Below are positions 15,182-22,402 of a stretch of 22,913 bases of DNA, piece after piece. How positions within the stretch are numbered: position 1 is the stretch's first letter; each line of letters begins with the position of its first letter. The stretch is from assembly GCA_012514045.1 (NCBI GenBank), contig JAAZBA010000374.1, forward strand, positions 1 through 22,913. The letters are read 5' to 3'. The translations under genes were made by a program, and so were the position numbers. Origin of the DNA: Clostridiales bacterium (lineage in GTDB: Bacteria; Bacillota; Clostridia; Oscillospirales; QAMX01). Below the pieces are notes generated by a model that saw only the letters and a list, made by a program, of their open reading frames with translations, did no database searches and had not been told where the DNA came from.

Positions 15182-16138
15182 GTGTATAAGCTTCTGCATG
15201 ATATAGGCATAATTCCGGTAATCAAAATAAACGACCCGGGGAAAGCGGTTCCCCTGGCTAGCGCCCTTTTGAAGGGCGGACTTCCCGTGGCGGAGGTCAC
15301 CTTCCGTACAGAAGCGGCGGAGGAGTCGATAAAAGCGATAACCTCAGGCTGCCCGGAGATGCTCACGGGAGCAGGTACGGTGCTCACCCCGGAGCAGGCG
15401 GAGAGAGCAGTTGACGCCGGCGCGAGATTCATCGTAAGCCCGGGACTTAACCCCAGAGTGGTGGAGTGGTGCCTTAAAAGAGGCGTTACGATAATCCCCG
15501 GCTGCGCTACACCGACGGAGCTTGAGACAGCTCTGGAGTACGGAATAAATGTGGTGAAGTTCTTCCCGGCCTCCGAGGCGGGCGGTCTTCCCATGATAAA
15601 GGCAATGAGCGCCCCCTACGGCAGGGTGAGATTTATCCCCACCGGAGGCATTAACCTTGAAAACCTGCCCCAATATCTGGCAAGCCCCAAGGTGCTGGCC
15701 TGCGGCGGCAGCTTCATGGTGCAGGAGGAGCTTATAAACAAAGGTCAGTTCGATGAGATCACTTTTATTACCCGCAAAGCGGTGGACGCTATGCTGTGCC
15801 TCAGAATCGGTCACGTTGGCATAAACTGTCAGAGCCCGGAGGAGGCGAAAAAAGCCGGCGCCATGCTTAAGATCCTCTCCGGCAGGGATATAGAGCGGGA
15901 GAGCGAAGGCGGATTCTTCGTGGGAAGTGAGTATGAGGTGGGAAACAAGCCCGGCAGAGGGCTTCATGGCCATATCGCAGTGCTTACCTCAAACACGGAG
16001 CGCGCGGTGTACCATCTCTCGCGGCAGGGAGTGGAGTTTGACCAATCCTCCGCCGGCTATAATACGGACGGCAGTCTAAGGCTTATATATCTCAAGGATG
16101 AGATCGCCGGCTTTGCTTTCCACCTTGTGGAAAGATAA
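15182..16138 (+). CDS. KDPG/KHG aldolase fused to a VOC-like domain
   Basis: 318 residues, about 110 longer than a plain KDPG aldolase. It starts at GTG 15182, 6 bases after AAGGAGG. Residues 1-202 are a class I aldolase: E38 in VAEVTFRTE, GAGTVLTP (63-70), Schiff-base K126 in VVKFFPAS and TGGIN. The TFRT arginine is typical of KDPG rather than KDPGal aldolases. Residues about 205-318 begin RIGHVGINCQSPEEAKKAG and contain a second GHIAVLTSNTERAV half ending AGFAFHLVER, the paired beta-alpha-beta pattern of vicinal oxygen chelate (glyoxalase-like) proteins. Possible metal ligands are H211, H264 and E317. The domain's job is unknown; it might bind the sugar acid or act as an isomerase. Proteins of this size are known in Clostridia, as I recall, usually labelled bifunctional aldolase. 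Confidence 0.82.
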   Translation: MYKLLHDIGIIPVIKINDPGKAVPLASALLKGGLPVAEVTFRTEAAEESIKAITSGCPEMLTGAGTVLTPEQAERAVDAGARFIVSPGLNPRVVEWCLKRGVTIIPGCATPTELETALEYGINVVKFFPASEAGGLPMIKAMSAPYGRVRFIPTGGINLENLPQYLASPKVLACGGSFMVQEELINKGQFDEITFITRKAVDAMLCLRIGHVGINCQSPEEAKKAGAMLKILSGRDIERESEGGFFVGSEYEVGNKPGRGLHGHIAVLTSNTERAVYHLSRQGVEFDQSSAGYNTDGSLRLIYLKDEIAGFAFHLVER

Positions 16139-16313
16139 TCTTTGTTATTCAAAATCATGATTTTTTGCACAAACTCCGTCAAAACAGGGGTATTTAATGA
16201 AAATACAGGGGATTTTATGCAAGGAAAAGTCCTGTTTGCTGCAACGCTTGCGTCTATTACGAAGCGAAAAGGTACAAAATGTTGAGTATACCGTCCTGAT
16301 ACATGACAATTCT
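16139..16313. other. Intergenic DNA, no gene seen
   Basis: Between the fused aldolase and its terminator. ACAGGGG occurs twice (near 16184 and 16206), and ACAGG/CCTGT can pair weakly. A 63-codon minus-strand frame (16145-16336) starts inside the terminator stem without a ribosome binding site, so I do not call it. Confidence 0.45.
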
Positions 16314-16341
16314 GAAAAATGCAGGAAGTCCTGCATTTTTC
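16314..16341 (+). terminator. Terminator of the kinase-aldolase operon
   Basis: A perfect 13-bp inverted repeat (16314-16326 with 16329-16341) closes on a tight loop and ends in five Ts. It is symmetrical, with As on the left arm, so it may also stop minus-strand transcripts. Confidence 0.8.
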
Positions 16342-16403
16342 TCTTACTTTGTGTATTTTAACGGCATTTTTAGCGGCATAATTATTCTTAACGAAAAAAT
16401 TAC

Positions 16404-16432
16404 TGGAATTTTTGTAAGAAATAGTGTATAAT
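16404..16432 (+). promoter_or_regulatory. Probable ppdK promoter
   Basis: TATAAT at 16427-16432 is a perfect -10 box; the -35 candidate TGGAAT (16404-16409), 17 bases upstream, is poor. The leader to the ppdK start is about 100 bases and contains ATTGCC/GGCAAT, which can pair weakly. No known riboswitch is recognised in it. Confidence 0.55.
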
Positions 16433-16537
16433 AAAACGAATGATATGTTAATCGGTCAGAATTGCCCTTTTTGAACGTATCGGCGGCAATATAGCCCGGT
16501 TTCACATCATATGGATAATATAAAAGGAGGAATTTTA

Positions 16538-19204
16538 TTGTCAACTAAATACGTCTATATGTTCAGCGAAGGAAACGGAACAATGAGGGAACTGCTGGGT
16601 GGCAAGGGCGCCAACCTTGCGGAAATGACAAACCTTGGAATGCCCGTACCCCAGGGCTTCATTATCACTACAGAAGCCTGTACCAGGTACTACGAGGATA
16701 ATGAAACAATAGCGCCCGAAATTGAGGCTGAAATCTTTGAGTATCTCAAGAAGCTCGAAAAGATAACAGGAAAGATTTTCGGCGATCCCGAAAATCCCCT
16801 GCTGGTGTCGGTAAGAAGCGGCTCGAGAGCCTCCATGCCCGGTATGATGGATACCATCCTCAACCTTGGTCTCAATGATGAGGTGGTTGAGGGCATCGCA
16901 AAGCTTACAGACAACCCACGCTTTGCCTACGACTCCTACCGCCGTTTTATCCAAATGTTCTCCGATGTCGTTATGGAAGTCCCGAAGAGCTCATTCGAGC
17001 AGTTTATTGACAAGGTTAAAGCCGACAAAGGCGTAACAGAGGATCTGGAGCTTGACGCAGATGATATGAAGCGTCTTGTTGGCATGTTTAAGGCTTACTT
17101 CAAGGAGATGAAGGGCTTCGACTTCCCCACAGAGCCCAAAGATCAGCTTTTTGAGGCTGTTAAAGCGGTTTTCCGCTCCTGGAACAACCAGAGAGCAATC
17201 GCGTACCGCCGTATGAACGATATCCCCTCTTCCTGGGGCACAGCCGTCAATATACAGGCCATGGTATACGGCAACATGGGCGTTACCTCCGGTACAGGCG
17301 TAGCTTTTACGCGTAACCCCTCCACAGGCGAGAACAAGCTCTACGGTGAGTTCCTTATGAACGCTCAGGGCGAAGACGTTGTGGCAGGTGTCCGTACACC
17401 GAATACAATCGACCAGCTCAAAGAGATCATGCCCGATGTCTACGATCAGTTTGTGGACATCGCCCAAAAGCTTGAGAACCACTACCGCGATATGCAGGAC
17501 ATGGAGTTTACCATTGAAAACGGCAAGCTTTACATGCTCCAGACGAGAAACGGCAAGCGTACTGTTCATGCCGCGCTGAAGATCGCCGTTGATCTCGTAA
17601 ACGAGAAGATGTGCACCAGGGAGGAAGCTATCCTCAAGGTCGAGCCCAAACAGCTTGACACGCTTCTCCATCCCCAGTTTGACACAGTCGCTCTCAAGAA
17701 AGCAAAGCCCATCGCAAAAGGTCTTCCGGCATCCCCCGGCGCCGCCTGCGGCAAGGTTTGTTTCTCCGCTGAGGCTGCCATCGTAGCCGCCAAGACCGGC
17801 AATAAGGTTATTCTTACAAGACTTGAAACTTCCCCCGAGGACATCGAGGGTATGGCTGCCTCTGAAGGTATCCTCACGGTTCGCGGCGGTATGACATCCC
17901 ACGCCGCCGTTGTTGCCAGAGGAATGGGTACCTGCTGCGTAGCGGGCTGCGGTGAAATCATGATGCATGAAGCCGCCGGCTATTTTATGATAGGCGATAT
18001 TAAGATTAGTGAAGGCGATTATATCTCTCTCGACGGCTCCACCGGTAATATATATCTTGGTCAGATCCCGACAGTTGACGCCAGCGTATCCGGCGACTTC
18101 GGAACCTTTATGTCCTGGGCAGATGAAATCAGAACACTTAATGTGAGAGCGAATGCCGACACACCCAGAGACGCTGAGCATGCTGTAAAGTTGGGCGCTG
18201 AGGGCATCGGTCTCTGCCGCACCGAGCATATGTTCTTCGACGCGGACAGGATTCCCGCCGTTCGTCAGATGATCATGGCAAAGAGCGAGGAGAAGCGCCG
18301 TGCCGCTCTTGACAAACTCCTGCCCATGCAGAGGGAAGACTTTGAGGGCATCTTCAAGGCTATGGGCGGACGCCCCGTAACGATCCGTCTCCTTGACCCG
18401 CCCCTCCATGAATTCCTGCCCCAGGAGGACGATGACATCCGTTCCCTGGCTGCCGAAATGGATATCTCCTATGAGGAGCTCCGAGAGACCGTTGAAGCTC
18501 TCCACGAGTTCAACCCCATGCTTGGTCACCGCGGCGTAAGACTTGCCGTAACATATCCGGAAATCGCCGAGATGCAGGCCCGAGCCATTATCGAGGCTGC
18601 CATCAATGTCAAGAAGGAAACAGGTCTCGAGATTGTGCCCGAGATCATGATCCCCTTGGCAGGCGAAAAGAAGGAGCTAAAGTACGTCAAGGACTTTGTA
18701 ACAGCTACAGCCGATAAAGTTATAGCTGAGTCCGATGTGGAACTTGAGTACCTTGTAGGCACAATGATCGAGCTGCCTCGCGCAGCGCTCACCGCTGATG
18801 ATCTCGCCAAGGAGGCTGAGTTCTTCTCCTTCGGTACAAACGACCTTACGCAGATGACCTTCGGTTTCTCCCGTGACGACTCTGCGAAGTTCCTTGAGTC
18901 TTACTATATCAAGAAGATATTCGAGACAGACCCATTTGCGAGAATCGACCAGACAGGCGTCGGCCGCCTTGTGGAGATGGCCTGCACCCTGGGCCGCCAG
19001 ACCCGCCCCGACATCAAGCTGGGCATCTGCGGCGAACACGGCGGAGATCCCGCCAGCGTTGAGTTCTGCCATAATGTAGGTCTCGACTATGTATCCTGCT
19101 CTCCTTTCCGTGTTCCCATAGCCCGTCTCGCCGCCGCTCAGGCAAGAGTCCGCGAGATCATGGAAATCTGCAGGATCCACAACATACCCAGAATTCCCTT
19201 ATAA
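16538..19204 (+). CDS. ppdK: Pyruvate,phosphate dikinase
   Basis: 888 residues from TTG 16538, with AAAAGGAGG (16522-16530) 7 bases before it. An upstream in-frame ATG (16511) exists, but its frame runs through this ribosome binding site. Starting at TTG gives STKYVYMFSEGNG as in the family and puts the catalytic histidine at H455 (GGMTSHAAV) and the active-site cysteine at C831 (GICGEHGG), the numbers I recall for Clostridium symbiosum PPDK. The enzyme interconverts pyruvate, ATP and phosphate with PEP, AMP and pyrophosphate. Domains in order: nucleotide-binding (about 1-340), phosphohistidine swivel (about 390-510), PEP/pyruvate TIM barrel (about 530-875). It stands alone between two terminators, next to a pyruvate-yielding sugar-acid pathway. 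Confidence 0.97.
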   Translation: MSTKYVYMFSEGNGTMRELLGGKGANLAEMTNLGMPVPQGFIITTEACTRYYEDNETIAPEIEAEIFEYLKKLEKITGKIFGDPENPLLVSVRSGSRASMPGMMDTILNLGLNDEVVEGIAKLTDNPRFAYDSYRRFIQMFSDVVMEVPKSSFEQFIDKVKADKGVTEDLELDADDMKRLVGMFKAYFKEMKGFDFPTEPKDQLFEAVKAVFRSWNNQRAIAYRRMNDIPSSWGTAVNIQAMVYGNMGVTSGTGVAFTRNPSTGENKLYGEFLMNAQGEDVVAGVRTPNTIDQLKEIMPDVYDQFVDIAQKLENHYRDMQDMEFTIENGKLYMLQTRNGKRTVHAALKIAVDLVNEKMCTREEAILKVEPKQLDTLLHPQFDTVALKKAKPIAKGLPASPGAACGKVCFSAEAAIVAAKTGNKVILTRLETSPEDIEGMAASEGILTVRGGMTSHAAVVARGMGTCCVAGCGEIMMHEAAGYFMIGDIKISEGDYISLDGSTGNIYLGQIPTVDASVSGDFGTFMSWADEIRTLNVRANADTPRDAEHAVKLGAEGIGLCRTEHMFFDADRIPAVRQMIMAKSEEKRRAALDKLLPMQREDFEGIFKAMGGRPVTIRLLDPPLHEFLPQEDDDIRSLAAEMDISYEELRETVEALHEFNPMLGHRGVRLAVTYPEIAEMQARAIIEAAINVKKETGLEIVPEIMIPLAGEKKELKYVKDFVTATADKVIAESDVELEYLVGTMIELPRAALTADDLAKEAEFFSFGTNDLTQMTFGFSRDDSAKFLESYYIKKIFETDPFARIDQTGVGRLVEMACTLGRQTRPDIKLGICGEHGGDPASVEFCHNVGLDYVSCSPFRVPIARLAAAQARVREIMEICRIHNIPRIPL

Positions 19205-19216
19205 GTTAATTGATAT

Positions 19217-19252
19217 AAAAAAGCCGCAGCGAGTCATAGCTGCGGCTTTTTT
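19217..19252 (+). terminator. ppdK terminator
   Basis: A 14-bp perfect stem (19217-19230 with 19239-19252) has an 8-base loop and six Ts, 12 bases after the ppdK stop codon. Confidence 0.92.
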
Positions 19253-19300
19253 GCGTGGGAAAATGTATCCCCCAGTGCGCTAGAGTGTATCACCTCATCA

Positions 19301-19332
19301 GTCTCATGACGCGGCGCGCCGCGTCATGAGAC
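19301..19332. repeat. Perfect 32-bp palindrome
   Basis: gtctcatgacgcggcg (19301-19316) is followed directly by its exact reverse complement (19317-19332) with no spacer. The centre contains GGCGCGCC. It sits inside a longer stretch (19293-19360) that resembles, in the opposite orientation, the region 565-600. No gene or T tract is associated. Confidence 0.85.
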
Positions 19333-19532
19333 AACTTCCCTGTTAAGGGGAAGCCTTGGGACGGACTCCTACCTTCAGTATGTGCAGAAACCTTCATCCC
19401 CCTTGACTAAAGGGGAGAAACTCGACGCAGCTTTGCTGCGTCAAATGTCACGCATTTGCGAACATCGGAGGGGATCTCACGACACTATCTTCTATGTATA
19501 TTTAAGCCTCTTAAAATGTAATTCCTATAATC
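19333..19532. repeat. Hairpin-rich intergenic repeat cluster
   Basis: No gene is seen here. Consecutive small inverted repeats occur: CTTCCC/GGGAAG around 19335-19353, CCCCTT/AAGGGG at 19399-19415, and GACGCAGC-TTT-GCTGCGTC at 19424-19442. The order CATCAGTCT, hairpin, CCCC/GGGG hairpin, GACGC hairpin echoes the elements in 413-600 read from the other strand, so both clusters probably belong to one dispersed family. It also forms the 3' side of the minus-strand SGNH gene, where the stems might slow transcription, but none has a proper U tract. Confidence 0.6.
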
Positions 19533-20207
19533 TTACAGTATATCCTTTAGCTGACGGCGAAAGAAGTTGGCGTAGAGTTCATAACCGGCGGAGTTATAGT
19601 GCACTCTGTCGTCTATGAATATATCCTTTCTTGGATGGTCGTAGTCCCCCGCGAAACCTTCCTCAAAGAAGACGGGATCGGCGGCGTGGCGAATCAGGAT
19701 ACAGTCATCGTGCTTTTTGCAATAGTCCCCGATAAGCTCGTTGTACTCCCTGAGGGCGCTGCCCAAAGCCAACCAGCACAGCTCCCCGACGAACATGGAT
19801 AAAGGCCTGACATCACAGACATAGAGTTTGATACCGTGGAAGTCCTGCCTTGCGTACTCTAAAAGTCTGGCTTGAAGGTATACTACCTCCGAGGCGCTGT
19901 AGGAAACATCGCGGTCATTACAGAAAGCTTGCAGCACTATGGCTCTCGGCTCGTAGGCTCTGATTAGGCGGGGATAATAGTAGAGAAGCTCCTCCGCAGT
20001 GCTGCCGCCGATTCCGTGATTAAGACAGGCTTTTGAGCCGTCGGAGCCTAAAATCACATCATGCAGGTTTACGTTACCATATTTTGGCTGCCAGCGTGTA
20101 AAGGAAGAATCACCATAGAAGATGATTTTTCCCTTTTCTACAGGTCTTGATTCGATTTCTACTACAAAGTCCTCAAGGCGGCGGATATTAAGTCTTACGT
20201 CAAGCAT
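19533..20207 (-). CDS. SGNH/GDSL-type hydrolase
   Basis: 224 residues. SGNH hydrolase blocks are all present: block I FYGDSSF with nucleophile S34, block II NHGIGGST with G67, block III AFCND with N97, and block V DDRVHYNSAGY with D200 and H203. Such enzymes remove ester groups, often acetyl groups from carbohydrates, or act on lipids. No signal peptide is visible, so it probably works in the cytosol on imported or intracellular substrate. AAAGGAG stands 8 bases before ATG. It follows the phosphoesterase-propeller gene by 14 bases and shares its transcript; the divergent sugar symporter supports a carbohydrate esterase role, but the substrate is not determined. Confidence 0.85.
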   Translation of the reverse strand: MLDVRLNIRRLEDFVVEIESRPVEKGKIIFYGDSSFTRWQPKYGNVNLHDVILGSDGSKACLNHGIGGSTAEELLYYYPRLIRAYEPRAIVLQAFCNDRDVSYSASEVVYLQARLLEYARQDFHGIKLYVCDVRPLSMFVGELCWLALGSALREYNELIGDYCKKHDDCILIRHAADPVFFEEGFAGDYDHPRKDIFIDDRVHYNSAGYELYANFFRRQLKDIL

Positions 20208-20221
20208 TGTTTTATTCTCCT

Positions 20222-22198
20222 TTACAGCTGTATTTTCCTTACAGTACCGCCGAATTCGGCGGCGGTTATTGTGTTGTGTGTCACTATGGGTGAGGTAAGT
20301 GCCGGGGAGGAGAGAGAAATGCGTCTTATAAGAGCGGCGCTTTCTCTGTGATATATGTAAATTTTACTGTCGGAGGCGGCGAAAATAAGCTTGTCTCCCC
20401 ATATTATCGGGGTGCTCTCCACGGTCATTTTTCCAGGTCCCTCGTAGGGTACTGTAAAGAGCTCCGCCTCTCCGACGGGAAATTCCTTTATTGTATCAAG
20501 GCTTTTCGGGTCAAGGGCGAGCGCTCCGTGAGAACAGGTGGGGACATAAATAAATCCGTCCGCCGAAACGGGGGCGCCGGAAACATCAAAATTATACATT
20601 GTCTCCCGCTCCAGAATAACCCCACCCGTATCGGCGTTTACAATAACTCCCCTGTCAAGCCCGAAGGTGTATACCCGATCTCCCAAAAGGAGAGGTGTGG
20701 AGCTTTCAAACCAGCAGCCCTTGCAGGTCTGTTCCCAGGCAAGACTTCCGTCGGAGAGGTTGAGGGCATATAGACGCTTCCACTGGGCTCCGATAATGAC
20801 ACGGTCTCGCTTTTTGTCGTAAATCCATCGGGAGGCGCTTTTGGAGCAGGAACAATAGTCTGATATCCAAAGGAGTTCTCCTGTGGATTTATTGAACGCG
20901 TGAACCTGACAGGCTCCTCCGGCAAGAAGGATATCTCCGGCGATAAGGACGCCGCAGTAATTGTAATATGGATAGGGGAGTTTTGTTTTTTCCCGCCACA
21001 CCAGGTTCCCAAACTCGGCTTCAAGGCAGAAAACATTTCCGACGCTGTCCTGGAAGTATATATGGTTTTCCTCTGTCACCGCGTTGTTGTATACTCCATA
21101 CTCTGTGGGGAAGCGCCACAGTATTTTGCCGTCCTCTCCTTTAAGCCTCGCGACTCCGCAGTCTCTGGGGATGCTCTCGTCACAGGTGCAGACGATTATG
21201 TCATCACCGATTGGAGCGAGGGTGGAATAGAGGATACGTCCCCCGGGAGATGTTTCCCACATGCTATCCTCCGGCGCATGGCACTTTTCATTGTAGATTA
21301 TGTCGCTTGTAAGCATATGTCCCTCAATGGCAACCTTTCTTATTCCCGCAGGGGAGGAATCTATCCCTCCCGTATCGGGACGGGAGGCGCCGATGATGTA
21401 TACACCGCCGTCATTTGCGCCCAGCTGGGTATGGTAATGACCGAAGCACCAGGCAAGAAGCCCCATTTCCCGTAGATCATATATCTTTCCTTCGAACACA
21501 GGAGAGAAATTCCCTTCGTCGTTACAGGAGTTGTGGCAGAAAATGATGAGTTTTTTGTCCTTGGGCACAAGAGCCATATCGTTTATGAGCCATTCCCACT
21601 GATCCGATCTTCTGTAACCGCTCTCCCTGTCGCCGTAACCTATGGACATGACGGCGAAGTGGATTTTCCCGCAGTCGAAGGAGTACCAGGAGGGGCCGTA
21701 GAGCTCCTCATAAGCCTGCTCTCCGTATTCACTGCCATAGAAATCATGGTTGCCGATAGCGTAGCGCACCGGACAGCCTACAGTTTCGGCGTTCATTGCC
21801 AGATAGTGGCGGTAAAGTCCGTCAATCCTGCACAGATCTCCGGTGTTTATAAAAAAAGCGGGGTTGTGCTTGTCAACAGCTTCCCGAAGAAAGGGGATAA
21901 AGGTGCACTCGATGCTCTCTATCTCTGTGTCGGAGATGTGGAGGTATGAAAAATCCTCCCCTGTTTCTACGATTTCGCAGAAAAAGTCGATGCCGCCTTT
22001 GCGTGATGTGACGGGTTTGTACCAGTCGCTGTGGTGACGGGTAAGGGCGCAGAGAAAGACCATTCGGCATCTTTCCCAGCCGGGCAAGGTGTACTCTCCC
22101 CGTTCGTCTGTTTTTACCGAGTGAAGTCCGTCGCTGACGGTTACTCCGGGATAGACTTTTTTGCCGTCACATGAATATACAGTGCCGCGAATAACCAT
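20222..22198 (-). CDS. Metallophosphoesterase fused to PQQ-like beta-propeller
   Basis: 658 residues from ATG 22198, which has GGAGGG 6 bases upstream; the frame is open to ATG 22222, but that codon overlaps the promoter -10 box. Residues 1-75 form a small beta domain like those preceding calcineurin-type phosphoesterases (GTVYSCDGKKVYPGVTV-like). Residues about 83-275 carry phosphoesterase motifs: SDTE (89-92), NTGD (118-121), GNHD (149-152), CHNS with H222 and GHYH (253-256). The first motif is D-x-E instead of the usual D-x-H, which removes one expected metal ligand. Residues about 325-658 are repeated strands with GKILW, GNLVW, GELLW and GSLAW signatures of PQQ-like propeller blades. No signal peptide is seen, unusual for propeller proteins. 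Substrate unknown. Confidence 0.83.
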   Translation of the reverse strand: MVIRGTVYSCDGKKVYPGVTVSDGLHSVKTDERGEYTLPGWERCRMVFLCALTRHHSDWYKPVTSRKGGIDFFCEIVETGEDFSYLHISDTEIESIECTFIPFLREAVDKHNPAFFINTGDLCRIDGLYRHYLAMNAETVGCPVRYAIGNHDFYGSEYGEQAYEELYGPSWYSFDCGKIHFAVMSIGYGDRESGYRRSDQWEWLINDMALVPKDKKLIIFCHNSCNDEGNFSPVFEGKIYDLREMGLLAWCFGHYHTQLGANDGGVYIIGASRPDTGGIDSSPAGIRKVAIEGHMLTSDIIYNEKCHAPEDSMWETSPGGRILYSTLAPIGDDIIVCTCDESIPRDCGVARLKGEDGKILWRFPTEYGVYNNAVTEENHIYFQDSVGNVFCLEAEFGNLVWREKTKLPYPYYNYCGVLIAGDILLAGGACQVHAFNKSTGELLWISDYCSCSKSASRWIYDKKRDRVIIGAQWKRLYALNLSDGSLAWEQTCKGCWFESSTPLLLGDRVYTFGLDRGVIVNADTGGVILERETMYNFDVSGAPVSADGFIYVPTCSHGALALDPKSLDTIKEFPVGEAELFTVPYEGPGKMTVESTPIIWGDKLIFAASDSKIYIYHRESAALIRRISLSSPALTSPIVTHNTITAAEFGGTVRKIQL

Positions 22199-22220
22199 TA
22201 TAATCCCTCCAGTTGGTGTC

Positions 22221-22250
22221 ATTATATCACAGAAAACAGCCCTTTGCCAC
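22221..22250 (-). promoter_or_regulatory. Promoter of the phosphoesterase-SGNH operon
   Basis: On the minus strand GTGGCA (22250-22245), 18 bases and TATAAT (22226-22221). Transcription would begin near 22214, just before the GGAGGG at 22210-22205, giving a very short leader. Confidence 0.65.
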
Positions 22251-22320
22251 AGGTATAAATTTAATAGCTGAATTTCCTTTAAAAATGCAGAAATTACAAC
22301 AAGAAAATTGCAAATTGTGG

Positions 22321-22349
22321 TAGAAATCCGTAAGGCTCTGTGATATAAT
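22321..22349 (+). promoter_or_regulatory. Promoter of the GPH symporter gene
   Basis: TATAAT at 22344-22349 with a weak -35 TAGAAA (22321-22326) at 17 bases. A weak -35 with a perfect -10 fits a promoter that needs an activator. The -10 lies inside the CTGTGAT repeat region. Confidence 0.6.
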
Positions 22350-22364
22350 TAGCTATAATCACAG
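22338..22364. promoter_or_regulatory. CTGTGAT inverted repeats around divergent promoters
   Basis: CTGTGAT (22338-22344) and its reverse complement ATCACAG (22358-22364) flank the -10 box and likely start site of the symporter promoter. A third copy is at 22226-22232 in minus orientation, next to the -10 box of the divergent promoter; that copy shares 13 identical bases (22221-22233 against 22337-22349). This is a candidate operator set for one regulator controlling both directions. Confidence 0.5.
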
Positions 22365-22402
22365 TTGTACTTGAGAAATATAAAAGAAATGAGGGATAAC
22401 AT

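Noticed and set aside
16145..16336. 63-codon minus-strand frame in the aldolase-ppdK gap
   Set aside because: It starts within the terminator stem, has no ribosome binding site and shows no protein-like pattern.
16439..16537. Possible riboswitch in the ppdK leader
   Set aside because: Only a weak 6-bp ATTGCC/GGCAAT pairing is visible, and no known aptamer core is recognised.
16991..18529. 512-codon minus-strand open frame
   Set aside because: It is antisense to ppdK, with no recognisable motifs or ribosome binding site; a by-product of GC-biased codon use.
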